Shown here one piece after another: positions 1 through 8,625 of a DNA stretch of 64,000 nucleotides (its first letter is position 1; the number at the start of each line of letters is the position of its first letter). The stretch comes from Streptomyces sp. MUM 203J. GTDB taxonomy: Bacteria; Actinomycetota; Actinomycetes; Streptomycetales; Streptomycetaceae. The stretch spans positions 1 through 64,000 of the forward strand of contig NZ_JADWYO010000002.1 in NCBI RefSeq assembly GCF_022414595.1. The letters run 5' to 3'. The position numbers and the translations under genes were made by a program. A model generated the notes under the pieces. The model was given only the letters and a program-made list of their open reading frames with translations, had not been told where the DNA came from and did not search any database.

Positions 1-1760
1 CGCAGCCCCCGGCCCCAGGCCACCCGCAGGCCCCGGGCCAGCCGCCCGCCGCGCCCGCGCCCGGCTACGGCTACCCCGGCGCCCCCGCCCAGCAGCCCGG
101 GCCCTACGGGCATCCGGGCGCCCAGCACGGACAGCCGGGGCAGCCCAACCCGTACGCCCAGCACGGGGAGCAGCCCAACCCGTACTCCCAGCAGCCCGGG
201 CCCTACGGCGGGTACCCCACGCAGCCGCAGTACCCCGGGGCTCCCGTACCGCCCCCGCCCGGCCAGCCGGGCACCGGCTCCGGCGGCAAGAACGTCTTCA
301 AGGGCAGGACCGGCATCGTCATCGCCGCGGCCACCGCGGGCCTGCTCGCGGTCGGCGGCGTCACCTACTGGGCCGTCAGCGGCGGCGACGACGAGGGCAA
401 GCCCGTCGCCGAGCCCACCAGCTCCACGTCCGAGTCCACGCAGGACTCCGGCACCTCCGACGAGGTCGACAAGGGCGACGGCAGCGGCGGCGGCGACCGC
501 GCCGGGAACGACGACATCAACGCGGGCGTCCAGCCGGGCGAGGCCAAGGTGCAGTGGCTGGTCAAGAACGACGTGGACCTGCCCCGCAACGGCTCCACGG
601 TGCACGGCCCGTGGGTCGTGGGCGACACCGTCGTCAAGGCCATGTACCGGAGCGTCGAAGGCTTCTCCGTCGCCGACGGCAAGAAGAAGTGGAGCGTGGC
701 CTTCGACACCGACATCTGCGACACCACTCCCGCCCCGAGCGCGAACGGCGACCTCGTCCTCACCGTCAAGGACGGCACCGGCGAGCGGGCGAAATGCGAC
801 GTCCTGCAGCACGTCGACGCCAAGACCGGCAAGAAGGGCTGGAAGCGGGAGATCCCGAAGGCCGGTCTCTTCGGCAACATCTGGGACGTGACGCTCGCGA
901 CGGCCGACAACACCGTCACGGTCACCAACGGAAACAGGATCTTCGGATTCTCGCTTGCCGACGGCAAGGAACTCTGGGGCGCGCCGGACGGGAACTGCAA
1001 GCCCAAGGCGTTCGCCGGTGCGGGCAAGCGGCTGCTGGCCGCGGCCAACTGCCGGGTCGAGGACCTCGACAACCCGCAGCACGAGCTGTGGGGCGTCGAC
1101 CCGGCGACCGGCAAGGCCAAGTGGAAGTACCGGATCAAGCGCGGCTGGGAGGTGAGCAAGGTGTACTCGGTCGACCCCCTGGTCATCAACATCATCAACG
1201 AGAAGGAGAAGTCGCGGGCCATCCTCGCCCTGAAGGACGACGGCAGCCTTCGCTCCCAGCTCTCCAGCGACAAGGAGAAGGAGGGCTTCCAGACGAAATG
1301 CGGAGGCCGTCTCTTCTCCAGGGACAGCCTCCAGAACTGCACCGGCGTCGTCGCGGCCGGTGACACCTTCTACATGGCGACCGAGCCCGAGAGCACGAGC
1401 CTGGACGCCACCAACGAACTGGTGGCCTTCGACCTGAACTCCGGCAAGCCGAAGTGGCGCAGCCCGGCGGGTGACGGCAAGAGGCTGACCCCCGTGCAGA
1501 TGGAGGGCGGCGACGTGCTCGTCTACATCGAGCCCGGGTACCAGCAGGGCGGCGCCGTCGCCAAGGTCTCCGCGAGCGGCGGCGCGCCGAAGGTGCTCCT
1601 CCAGCACCCGGCGTCGGTGGCGGCCGTCGAGAAGAGCTTCTTCACACCGAAGTTCGCCTACACCGGCGGCCGGTTCGTCATCGTCGACGGCAGTGTCCGC
1701 GGCATGAGGAACGACAAGGAGGAGCTGGAGACGAAGACGATGATCGCGTACGGCAAGTAG
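1..1760 (+). CDS. Membrane-anchored PQQ-type beta-propeller protein (5' end outside window)
   Basis: The reading frame is already open at base 3, so the start lies before the window. The visible part begins with a Pro/Gln/Gly/Tyr-rich tail (repeated GYGYP and QPNPY units), then one membrane span (about 309-377), an acidic Ser/Thr linker, and about 400 residues of propeller blades. Blade motifs of the D-G/T-G-K-x-x-W type recur: ADGKKKWS, ADGKELWG, ATGKAKWK, NSGKPKWR. The family (BamB/PQQ-like repeats) usually serves as a binding or scaffold domain. The topology implied is N-terminus inside, propeller outside. The next gene is a clear paralogue, so this is a tandem duplication. There is no catalytic signature of a quinoprotein dehydrogenase. 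Function unknown. Confidence 0.85.
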   Translation, partial: QPPAPGHPQAPGQPPAAPAPGYGYPGAPAQQPGPYGHPGAQHGQPGQPNPYAQHGEQPNPYSQQPGPYGGYPTQPQYPGAPVPPPPGQPGTGSGGKNVFKGRTGIVIAAATAGLLAVGGVTYWAVSGGDDEGKPVAEPTSSTSESTQDSGTSDEVDKGDGSGGGDRAGNDDINAGVQPGEAKVQWLVKNDVDLPRNGSTVHGPWVVGDTVVKAMYRSVEGFSVADGKKKWSVAFDTDICDTTPAPSANGDLVLTVKDGTGERAKCDVLQHVDAKTGKKGWKREIPKAGLFGNIWDVTLATADNTVTVTNGNRIFGFSLADGKELWGAPDGNCKPKAFAGAGKRLLAAANCRVEDLDNPQHELWGVDPATGKAKWKYRIKRGWEVSKVYSVDPLVINIINEKEKSRAILALKDDGSLRSQLSSDKEKEGFQTKCGGRLFSRDSLQNCTGVVAAGDTFYMATEPESTSLDATNELVAFDLNSGKPKWRSPAGDGKRLTPVQMEGGDVLVYIEPGYQQGGAVAKVSASGGAPKVLLQHPASVAAVEKSFFTPKFAYTGGRFVIVDGSVRGMRNDKEELETKTMIAYGK

Positions 1761-1769
1761 CGCCCCGCA

Positions 1770-1797
1770 GGCGCCGCACCGGCACGGGTGCGGCGCC
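1770..1797 (+). terminator. Hairpin after first propeller gene
   Basis: Perfect 11-bp stem (1770-1780 with 1787-1797) and a 6-base loop, starting 9 bases after the stop codon. No T tract follows, as is usual in Streptomyces. It probably separates or attenuates the two paralogous genes. Confidence 0.65.
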
Positions 1798-1866
1798 TCA
1801 CCGCGCCCGCCCCGCTCCGGCTCCTCCGCCCCTCCCGACTCCCGTCCCACGAGGTACGACGACACC

Positions 1867-3738
1867 ATGACGCAACCGCCTCCGCCCCCGCCGAACGAGC
1901 CCCCGAACCAGCCCCCCGCGGGGCAGCCGCAGCAGCCCCCGCAGCCGCCGGCTCCGGCGGGCCCGCCCGTCGCACCGCCGCCGGCCGGTGGTTTCGGCGC
2001 GCCGACCCCGCCCCCCGCCGGTGGTTTCGGCGCCCCCACCCCGCCGCCCGAGGGCACCCCCGGCTACGGCTACCCGCAGGCCCCGGGCCAGCCTCCCGCT
2101 GCCCCGGCGGCCCAGCCCCAGCCCCCGGCCGCGCAGCCGCCCACCGCTCCCGGCTACGGCTATCCGCAGGCCCCCGGGGCCCCGGGCCAGCCGGGTGCCC
2201 CCGGCCCGTACGGCTACCCGACGGCGCCCATGCACCAGGCCGCGCCCGGCGGGCCCGGCGTCCCGGGCGCCGCGCCGTCCACCGGCGGGGGCAAGAAGCT
2301 CTCCACCAACCTGAAGATCATCATTGGCGCCGCCACCGCCTGCGCCGTCATCATCGGCGCCGGCGTCGTCTACTCCGCCACCAAGGGCGGAGGCGAGGGC
2401 AGGCCCGTCGCCCAGGACGGCACCAGCTCCACCGAGGGCGGCAAGGGCGGCGGCAACGGCCCGGCCGGCGGCGGGGGCAAGGAGAAGCCGGCCGCGAACG
2501 TCAACTCCCGGGTGGCCTTCCAGATCGTCGAGCCCGATGTCGAGGACCAGCAGATCGTCGGAGGCCACTGGGTCACCGACAAGCACTACGTCCAGCCGCA
2601 CCTCAGCTCCGTCATCGGATACGACCTCGACAAGGGCGAGCAGCGCTGGAAGCTCGACCTGCCCGGCCAGGTCTGCGGAGCGTCCCAGAAGGCCAAGGAC
2701 GGCAAGTCCGTGATCCTGTACGAGGCGGCCGAGCCGACCAAGGCGAAGAAGTACCTGCCCTGCACCGAGGTCGGTCTCTTCGACCTCGACACGGGCAAAC
2801 TGCTCTGGTCCAGGTCCATCGAAGGCGGTGGCCCGCTCGGTGACGGCAAGTTCTCGTTCGACGAGGTCACGATCGGCGGTGACGCGGTCGCCGCGGGCGG
2901 TGTCCACGGCGGCGCGGCCTGGGACCTGGCCACCGGCAAGGAGCGCTGGCGGCACCACGACAACACCGAACGCTGCCGTGACCTCGGCTACGGCGGCGGC
3001 GAGGGGCTGGTGGCGGTCCGTGCCTGCGGCGACCTCGACAACCCCACCGTCATGATCCAGAACCTCAAGCCGGGCGACGGTACCCCGCTGTCGTCGTACA
3101 AGATGCCGTCCGGTGTCGACGACGCGACCGTCGTGTCCACCAAACCCCTGGTCGTCGCGGCCGATGTCGCCGATTCCGCGGGTGACGGCAGCCGCGTCTC
3201 GGACTACTTCTCCATCGACGAGACGAACGGCAAGCTCAAGGCGAAGATCACGGCGGAGGGCGACAAGTACGACGGCCGCTGCCGCGAGGTGGACGGCTGC
3301 GAGAAGGTGGTCGTGGGCAACGGCCGCCTGTACCTGGCGACGGAGGAGCGCAGGGACGGCGACGTGGGCCGGACGAACGAGATCGTCTCGTTCGACCTGG
3401 AGACCGGCAAGCAGACCGGTGACAAGGCGGAGGCGGGCGAGAACCGGGCCCTGTTCCCGGTGCGGATGGACGGCGGCAACCTCATCGCGTACCGGTCGGG
3501 CAAGTACAACACCGGCGGTGAGATCGTCAGCGTCGACGGCGGTTCCTTCGAGCAGACCGTCCTGATGAAGAACCCGGACGACCGGAGCATCACGGAGGTT
3601 GAGTTCTCGCTCTGGGACGCGGTGCCGCTGATCTACCAGGACGGGAAGCTGTTCCTCTCGGCCAAGTACATCTCCAAGCCCTTGAGTTCCGAGGTCGGCA
3701 AGGCCCGTTACATGGCGCTGGCCTTCACCACGAAGTAG
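1867..3738 (+). CDS. Membrane-anchored PQQ-type beta-propeller protein, paralogue of the preceding gene
   Basis: 623 residues from ATG 1867. Residues 1-140 are Pro/Gln/Ala-rich with GYGYPQAPG repeats. One membrane span follows at about 150-172 (KIIIGAATACAVIIGAGVVY), then a Gly/Lys linker, then a propeller of about 420 residues with blades such as YDLDKGEQRWKL, FDLDTGKLLWSR and WDLATGKERWRH. Several Cys residues in the extracellular part could form disulphides. It shares the whole architecture with the upstream gene. Function unknown; a cell-surface scaffold or ligand-binding role is inferred from the fold only. Confidence 0.85.
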   Translation: MTQPPPPPPNEPPNQPPAGQPQQPPQPPAPAGPPVAPPPAGGFGAPTPPPAGGFGAPTPPPEGTPGYGYPQAPGQPPAAPAAQPQPPAAQPPTAPGYGYPQAPGAPGQPGAPGPYGYPTAPMHQAAPGGPGVPGAAPSTGGGKKLSTNLKIIIGAATACAVIIGAGVVYSATKGGGEGRPVAQDGTSSTEGGKGGGNGPAGGGGKEKPAANVNSRVAFQIVEPDVEDQQIVGGHWVTDKHYVQPHLSSVIGYDLDKGEQRWKLDLPGQVCGASQKAKDGKSVILYEAAEPTKAKKYLPCTEVGLFDLDTGKLLWSRSIEGGGPLGDGKFSFDEVTIGGDAVAAGGVHGGAAWDLATGKERWRHHDNTERCRDLGYGGGEGLVAVRACGDLDNPTVMIQNLKPGDGTPLSSYKMPSGVDDATVVSTKPLVVAADVADSAGDGSRVSDYFSIDETNGKLKAKITAEGDKYDGRCREVDGCEKVVVGNGRLYLATEERRDGDVGRTNEIVSFDLETGKQTGDKAEAGENRALFPVRMDGGNLIAYRSGKYNTGGEIVSVDGGSFEQTVLMKNPDDRSITEVEFSLWDAVPLIYQDGKLFLSAKYISKPLSSEVGKARYMALAFTTK

Positions 3739-3758
3739 CCCCCGGCGTCTCCACCGGC

Positions 3759-3790
3759 GGCCCGGTGCGTCCATCGCGACGCGCCGGGCC
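3759..3790 (+). terminator. Terminator hairpin after second propeller gene
   Basis: A 13-bp stem (3759-3771 with 3778-3790, one G-U pair) and a 6-base loop, 20 bases after the stop codon. The gap to 3968 also holds a small inverted repeat (TGACG at 3803, CGTCA at 3813) and AT-richer DNA that probably carries the promoter of the next gene. Confidence 0.7.
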
Positions 3791-3968
3791 GTCATCCTGT
3801 GTTGACGTCCCGCGTCACCCTGTGTCCTCTCAAGTAGCCCTGATTGGCGAAGATTTCGACATTGTGGGGGGCTTCTCGCCAGTAGGGGGCGCAGAGCGTC
3901 GAACAAGCGTGTAGCTTGCCGGGGCATGGAGGGCCGGGGGGCCGTCTCCAGTGGGGAGGGGGTTCTCG

Positions 3969-4661
3969 ATGGGCGTGCGGCTGATGGTCGTCGACGACCA
4001 CCGTCTGCTCGCGGAGGCGCTCGCCTCGGCTCTGAAGCTGCGCGGGCACCGGGTGCTCGCCGCCGCCGCACCGGCCGCCGGTGCCGCCGAACTGGTGGTG
4101 AACCGCGCCCCCGAGGTCTGCCTGCTGGGCACCGCCACCCCGGCCGAGCCGGGCGCCTTCGACCCGGTCGTACGGATCAAACGGGACCGTCCACAGGTGG
4201 CCGTCGTGGTCCTCGGGCCCGTGCCGAGCCCGCACGGCATCGCCGCCGCCTTCGCCGCCGGGGCCTCCGGGTACGTACGCCACGACGAGCGCATCGAGGG
4301 CGTCGAACGGGCCATGCTGAAGGCCCGCGCGGGAGAGGCCGCGGTGGCCCCGCAGCTGCTCCAGGGCGCCTTCACCGAGCTGCTCAACCCGGTCGCCCCG
4401 CCGGACGACGAGGGCAAGCGGCTGCTGCGGATGCTGACACCGCGTGAGGTGGAGGTCCTGGTGCGGGTCGCGGAGGGCGAGGACACCCGGCTGATCGCCG
4501 CCGGGATGGGCATCGCCACCAGCACCGCCCGCACCCATGTGCAGCGCGTCCTCATGAAACTGGGCGTCGGTTCCCGCCTGGAGGCCGCCGCGCTGGCCGC
4601 CCGCACCGGCCTTCTCGACCGCGCGGCGGAGGGCCTCCCGGGCATCCCGCGCCGGTTCTGA
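3969..4661 (+). CDS. LuxR/NarL-type regulator with an atypical receiver domain
   Basis: 230 residues if started at ATG 3969, which has a purine-rich GGGGAGGGGG stretch just upstream; an in-frame GTG at 3951 is possible. Receiver-like residues 1-115 open with VVDDHR, but the phosphate-accepting Asp of strand 3 is missing (CLLGTATP where LLDxxMP is normal). The C-terminal LuxR helix-turn-helix is intact (LTPREVEVLVRVAEGED, then TARTHVQRVLMKLGV). It probably binds DNA independently of phosphorylation. It sits 5' of galE and has a second LuxR-type regulator on the other side, at 6268. Confidence 0.85.
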   Translation: MGVRLMVVDDHRLLAEALASALKLRGHRVLAAAAPAAGAAELVVNRAPEVCLLGTATPAEPGAFDPVVRIKRDRPQVAVVVLGPVPSPHGIAAAFAAGASGYVRHDERIEGVERAMLKARAGEAAVAPQLLQGAFTELLNPVAPPDDEGKRLLRMLTPREVEVLVRVAEGEDTRLIAAGMGIATSTARTHVQRVLMKLGVGSRLEAAALAARTGLLDRAAEGLPGIPRRF

Positions 4662-5002
4662 CCGCCGCGCCCCCGCTCCTGCCCGGTGCCGTCGCGGGTG
4701 TTCCGGGGCGCAGGCACCTCCCGCACCCGGCGCGGGGGGCCGTACGGGGTCCGCCCCGCCCCTGAGGTCCTCGGCAGGCGCCCGCACAGGGTTCCCACAG
4801 GTCCGTCCGGAAGTCTTGAGGCGGCCCGACCGGGTCTTCGGGAAGGACCAGCCGTCCGCGCCGCCCGGCGCTTTTCGCCATTCGCCGGACATCCGGCAAG
4901 CTGAAGCACCTCGCCGGCTCCGCGTCCGGCATGAGTGTGTTCATCAACGACGTGCCGCCGGCTGATCGCGGCCCGGCGACTGAGAGAGGTGGCGACGACG
5001 TC
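4662..5002. other. 341-base intergenic region before galE
   Basis: No gene seen. It contains the perfect inverted repeat GCCGGA-CA-TCCGGC at 4884-4897, which could be an operator or weak terminator, and the galE ribosome binding site GAGAGGTGG just before 5003. An open extension of galE to GTG 4931 is less likely because the Rossmann motif starts at residue 5 of the 5003 form. Confidence 0.4.
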
Positions 5003-5953
5003 ATGAAGTATCTGGTGACCGGCGGGGCGGGCTATGTCGGCAGCGTGGTCGCCGCGCATCTGCTGGAGGCCGGGCACGAGGTCACCGTGCTCGACGACCT
5101 GTCGACCGGCTTCCGCGCGGCCGTCCCGGACGGCGCCGCCTTCGTCGAGGGCCGGGTCCAGGACGCCGCCCGCCACCTGGACCCGTCCTTCGCCGGGGTG
5201 CTGCACTTCGCGGCGTACTCGCAGGTCGGGGAGTCCGTGGCGAAGCCGGAGAAGTACTGGGACAACAACGTCGGCGGCACGATGGCGCTGCTGGCCGCGA
5301 TGCGGGAGCACGGGGTGCGGCGGCTCGTCTTCTCGTCCACGGCCGCCACGTACGGGGAGCCGGTGTCGACGCCGGTCACGGAGACCGACCCGACCGCCCC
5401 CACCAGTCCGTACGGCGCCTCCAAGCTCGCCGTGGACCACATGATCGGCGGCGAGGTCACCGCCCACGGGCTGGCCGCCGCCTCCCTGCGGTACTTCAAC
5501 GTGGCGGGCGCGTACGGCGTGTACGGCGAGCGGCACGACCCCGAGTCGCACCTCATCCCGCTGGTGCTCCAGGTGGCGCTGGGCGAGCGGGAGGCGATCT
5601 CCGTGTACGGGGACGACTACCCGACCCCGGACGGCACCTGCGTCCGCGACTACATCCACGTGGCGGACCTGGCCGAGGCGCATCTGCTCGCCATGGACGC
5701 CGTCACCCCGGGGGAGCACCTGATCTGCAACCTCGGCAACGGCAGCGGCTTCTCCGTGCGGGAGGTCGTCGAGACCGTCCGCGAGGTGACCGGCCACCCG
5801 GTCCCCGAGGTCATGGCGGCCCGGCGGCCCGGTGATCCGGCCGTCCTCGTCGCCTCGGCCGCCGCCGCCCACGAGCGGCTCGGCTGGAAGCCCTCCCGCC
5901 CGGATCTCGCCGGGATCGTGGCCGACGCCTGGGCCTTCGCGAAGGCGAGGTGA
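5003..5953 (+). CDS. galE: UDP-glucose 4-epimerase
   Basis: 316 residues from ATG 5003, chosen for its ribosome binding site and because the protein then begins [14 protein letters not shown], the NAD-binding Rossmann motif. The catalytic SDR residues are present: SST (about 110-112) and YGASK (Tyr and Lys of YxxxK). Family knowledge: it interconverts UDP-glucose and UDP-galactose in the cytoplasm for galactose use and cell-wall or exopolysaccharide precursors. It stands alone between two regulators rather than in a gal operon. Confidence 0.93.
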   Translation: MKYLVTGGAGYVGSVVAAHLLEAGHEVTVLDDLSTGFRAAVPDGAAFVEGRVQDAARHLDPSFAGVLHFAAYSQVGESVAKPEKYWDNNVGGTMALLAAMREHGVRRLVFSSTAATYGEPVSTPVTETDPTAPTSPYGASKLAVDHMIGGEVTAHGLAAASLRYFNVAGAYGVYGERHDPESHLIPLVLQVALGEREAISVYGDDYPTPDGTCVRDYIHVADLAEAHLLAMDAVTPGEHLICNLGNGSGFSVREVVETVREVTGHPVPEVMAARRPGDPAVLVASAAAAHERLGWKPSRPDLAGIVADAWAFAKAR

Positions 5954-6267
5954 CGGTGCGTCGGATACGGCGATCTCCGGATCTTGTGCGGTCGGTTTCC
6001 GCCGTGGAACGACACAGAAAGACACACGCGTACCACGGGAAACACCCTGGTCGGTCAGTTCTGCAAATCGCCTTCCTGTGCGCGCGTACGGCCGTACGCT
6101 GAGGAGCGGCACCGGTGGGGGCCGGTGCTGATCAGGGGGCGAGACAGTCGGGTACGGCGCCCGGGGTGGGGTGGCAGTCACTGCACGGCGGCGGTCGTGC
6201 GCGCATGTGAACGCCTCACACCGGGCGCCGTATCCGCGGCTGCCGGTCGCTCCTCGACACTTTGGGG
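5954..6267. promoter_or_regulatory. Intergenic region with a 16-bp palindrome
   Basis: 314 bases without a gene. A perfect palindrome, GCGTACGGCCGTACGC, lies at 6084-6099 and overlaps a TACGCT hexamer (6095-6100) that could serve as a -10 box for the regulator at 6268. The rest shows nothing I can name. Confidence 0.4.
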
Positions 6268-7074
6268 GTGTCAGTGGTCCGTATCCGGGTTCTCGTGGTC
6301 GACGATCACCGGATTTTCGCCGAGTCGCTCGCCGCCGCGCTGGCGGCCGAGCCCGATGTGGACGTCTCCGCGGCGGGCAGCGGCCCGGCCGCGCTGCGCT
6401 GTGCGGACCGTGCGGCCACCGAGGGCCGCAGGTTCGACGTGCTGCTCGTCGACGCCGACCTGGGCGCGGCATCCGCGGGTCCCGGGGGCGTCGCCGTGCC
6501 CGGTGTGCCGCAGCCGGTCCCCCGGGTCGTCCCGGACGGCGGCGGGGCGGACGGTGTCGTGGACGGGATCTCGCTGGTGGCGGCCGTGCGCAGGGCCCAG
6601 CCGCACACGAGGGTCGTGGTGCTGGCCGAGCGGGACGACCCGCGGCGCGCCGCGCTGGCGCTCCAGGCGGGGGCGTCGGGCTGGGTGGCCAAGGACTGTT
6701 CGCTGCAGCGCCTGCTGGGCGTGATCCGGGGCGTCCTGCGGGACGAGACGCATCTGGCGCCCGCGCTGCTGACGGGGGTGCTGCGCGAGCTGACGGCCGC
6801 GCGCAGGCACCGTACGGAGAGCGAGCGGCTGGTGGAGTCGCTGACGCCGCGCGAGCAGGAGGTGCTGCGCTGCATGGTCGCCGGGCTGGGCCGGAAGGCG
6901 GTCGCGGAGCGGCTGTTCCTGTCGCCGCACACGGTCCGTACGCACATGCAGAACGTGCTGGGGAAGCTGGGTGTGCACTCCACGCTGGCCGCGGTCGCGC
7001 TGGCCCGGCGGGCGGGGGTGGGCCCGGCCGAGTCAGCCGGGAGTGTTGTCGAACGGGGCAGTCAGCTGGCGTAG
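6268..7074 (+). CDS. LuxR/NarL-type response regulator
   Basis: 268 residues from GTG 6268; GTG 6274 is an equal alternative because the GGGGG stretch lies closer to its normal distance. The receiver has VVDDHR, the phospho-acceptor Asp in VLLVDADL and the conserved Lys in WVAKD. A Gly/Pro/Val-rich insertion of about 30 residues follows the phospho-acceptor strand, so the receiver is longer than usual. The C-terminal helix-turn-helix (LTPREQEVLRCMVAGL, then HTVRTHMQNVLGKLGVHS) is intact. No sensor kinase is adjacent. The last 42 bases overlap the convergent marR gene. Confidence 0.87.
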   Translation: MSVVRIRVLVVDDHRIFAESLAAALAAEPDVDVSAAGSGPAALRCADRAATEGRRFDVLLVDADLGAASAGPGGVAVPGVPQPVPRVVPDGGGADGVVDGISLVAAVRRAQPHTRVVVLAERDDPRRAALALQAGASGWVAKDCSLQRLLGVIRGVLRDETHLAPALLTGVLRELTAARRHRTESERLVESLTPREQEVLRCMVAGLGRKAVAERLFLSPHTVRTHMQNVLGKLGVHSTLAAVALARRAGVGPAESAGSVVERGSQLA

Positions 7075-7530
7075 CAGGGCCGCGAGGTCGGCGCGCCGCT
7101 CACGGGACAGCCGGGCCAGGATCGCCCGCTCCTGGTCCAGCAGCCCGGCCAGGGCCTGGTCGGCGCGGTCGCGCCCCTCGGTGGTGAGGCGGACGAGGAC
7201 GCCTCGCCGGTCGGTCGGGTCGGGCAGCCGCTCGACCAGGCCCTTCTTGGCGAGCCGGTCGATGCGGTTGGTCATGGTGCCGGACGTGACGAGCGTCTGG
7301 GTGAGCAGCTGGCCGGGGGAGAGCTGGTACGGGGCTCCGGCCCGGCGCAGCGATGTCAGGACATCGAACTCCCAGGGCTCCAGCTGGTGCTCGGAGAAGG
7401 CGATACGGCGGGCCCGGTCGAGGTGGCGGGCCAGGCGGGAGACGCGGCTGAGGACCTCAAGCGGTTCCACGTCGAGGTCCGGGCGCTCTCGGCGCCATGC
7501 AGCGACCAACCGGTCGACCTCGTCCTCCAT
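7033..7530 (-). CDS. MarR-family transcriptional regulator
   Basis: 165 residues from ATG at 7530. The winged-helix core is recognisable: EHQLEPWEFDVLTSLRRAG, then QLLTQTLVTSGTMTNRIDRLAKKGLVERLPDPTDRRGVLVRLT, where the DxRxxxVxLT wing is typical of MarR. It is transcribed away from the methyltransferase at 7699, with a 168-base shared promoter region carrying a spaced direct repeat. By family habit it probably represses itself and the divergent gene. Its 3' end overlaps the convergent LuxR gene by 42 bases. Confidence 0.9.
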   Translation of the reverse strand: MEDEVDRLVAAWRRERPDLDVEPLEVLSRVSRLARHLDRARRIAFSEHQLEPWEFDVLTSLRRAGAPYQLSPGQLLTQTLVTSGTMTNRIDRLAKKGLVERLPDPTDRRGVLVRLTTEGRDRADQALAGLLDQERAILARLSRERRADLAALLRQLTAPFDNTPG

Positions 7531-7556
7531 GACTGATCAGTGTAGGCGATCTGTCG

Positions 7557-7628
7557 ACATGAAGTCTCTCGTTGTCAACTATCTTCACATCAAGTCTCTT
7601 GACATGGAGAAATCGCATGCCGGACGAT
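7557..7628. promoter_or_regulatory. Divergent marR/tam promoter with MarR-type operator candidates
   Basis: A 13-base direct repeat, ACATGAAGTCTCT (7557-7569) and ACATCAAGTCTCT (7587-7599), has one mismatch and exactly 30-bp spacing. The second copy continues into the inverted repeat TCAAG-TCT-CTTGA (7590-7602). Rightward promoter candidate: TTGACA (7599-7604), 18 bases, GACGAT (7623-7628). Leftward -35 candidate: TTGACA, complement of 7573-7578. Sites that overlap both -35 boxes fit a repressor. Confidence 0.5.
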
Positions 7629-7698
7629 TGAGTGTGCCCCAAGTGGAGCAGCGTTCCGTCTGAGAGATGGAAGGCCCACGTTCCGGCAAGGGGGAAGC

Positions 7699-8553
7699 AT
7701 GCACACCGCCCGATCCGTACCCGTCGCACCCGTCTGGGATCCCCAGCAGTACCTGCGGCACTCCGGCCACCGCACCCGCCCGTTCCACGACCTGCTCGCC
7801 CGCATCCCCGAACCGCCCGCCACCCGCGAGGGCCGGCCCGCCCGCATCGCGGACCTCGGCTGCGGCCCGGGCAATGTCACCGCGCTGCTCGCGGACCGCT
7901 GGCCCGAGGCCCACATCACCGGATTCGACCTGTCGCCGGAGATGCTGGAGCAGGCCGAGAAGGAGTACTCCGGCACCACCGCGCGCGGCGGCTGGCTCGA
8001 CTTCCGGGAGGCCGACGTCGCGCACTGGGTGCCCGACGAGCCGTACGACCTGATCGTCTCCAACGCGGCGCTCCAGTGGGTCCCCAACCACCCCGAGTCG
8101 TTCCCCGTCTGGCTGGACGGCCTCGCGCCCGGCGGCACCCTCGCCTTCCAGGTGCCCGCCAACTTCACCTCACCCAGCCACGCCCTGCTCGGGGAGCTGT
8201 GCGAGACCCCCCGCTGGCGGGACCGGCTCGGGGACCGGGGCCGCCGCTTCGTGCACATCCTGGACGCCGCCGCCTATCTGGACCGGCTCACCGATCTGGG
8301 CTGTGCGGCGGACGTCTGGGAGACGGTGTACCACCAGCTCCTCGCCGGCGAGGACCCGGTCCTCGACTGGGTGAAGGGCACCGCCCTGCGGCCCGTCCTC
8401 ACCGCTCTGGACGGCGACCCCGAGGCCACCGCCGAGTTCCTCGCCGAGTACCGCGACCTGCTGCGCCGGGCCTACCCTCCGGGTCCGCACGGCACGGCCT
8501 TCCCGTTCCGGCGGCTGTTCGCCGTCGCCCGGAAGACGGGGTCCGCCGGCTGA
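7699..8553 (+). CDS. tam: Trans-aconitate 2-methyltransferase family SAM methyltransferase
   Basis: 284 residues from ATG 7699, preceded by AAGGGGGAAG. The class I methyltransferase SAM site is clear: ADLGCGPGNVTALLADRWP (motif I), GFDLSPEMLEQA (acidic loop), then YDLIVSNAALQWVPNH, the NAALQW signature of the Tam family. Length and order match Tam, which methylates trans-aconitate to relieve aconitase inhibition. It is divergent from marR and faces the TetR gene convergently. Confidence 0.88.
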   Translation: MHTARSVPVAPVWDPQQYLRHSGHRTRPFHDLLARIPEPPATREGRPARIADLGCGPGNVTALLADRWPEAHITGFDLSPEMLEQAEKEYSGTTARGGWLDFREADVAHWVPDEPYDLIVSNAALQWVPNHPESFPVWLDGLAPGGTLAFQVPANFTSPSHALLGELCETPRWRDRLGDRGRRFVHILDAAAYLDRLTDLGCAADVWETVYHQLLAGEDPVLDWVKGTALRPVLTALDGDPEATAEFLAEYRDLLRRAYPPGPHGTAFPFRRLFAVARKTGSAG

Positions 8554-8590
8554 CCCGGCCGCCTGGGCACGGGCCGCCGCGACGAACCGC

Positions 8591-8606
8591 CCGGGCATGA
8601 GCCCGG
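8591..8606. terminator. Short hairpin between convergent tam and tetR genes
   Basis: CCGGGC-ATGA-GCCCGG: 6-bp stem with a 4-base loop, in the 72-base gap between two convergent genes. It is weak, but it is the only candidate there. Confidence 0.35.
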
Positions 8607-8625
8607 CCCCGTCGCCGTCCAGGGG

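Noticed and set aside
1-3738. PQQ-dependent dehydrogenases
   Set aside because: Blade repeats are present, but no active-site Cys pair, Ca/PQQ-binding Asp-Asn set or haem motif, and the proteins are single-pass with Pro-rich cytoplasmic tails.
3830-6472. Very long open frame on the minus strand opposite the LuxR and galE genes
   Set aside because: Its composition is Arg/Gly/Pro-rich and it mirrors the third-position G/C bias of the plus-strand genes, which carry clear domains. Similar long mirror frames at 1798-4071, 10682-13228, 53279-58993 and 59655-63938 were dismissed for the same reason.
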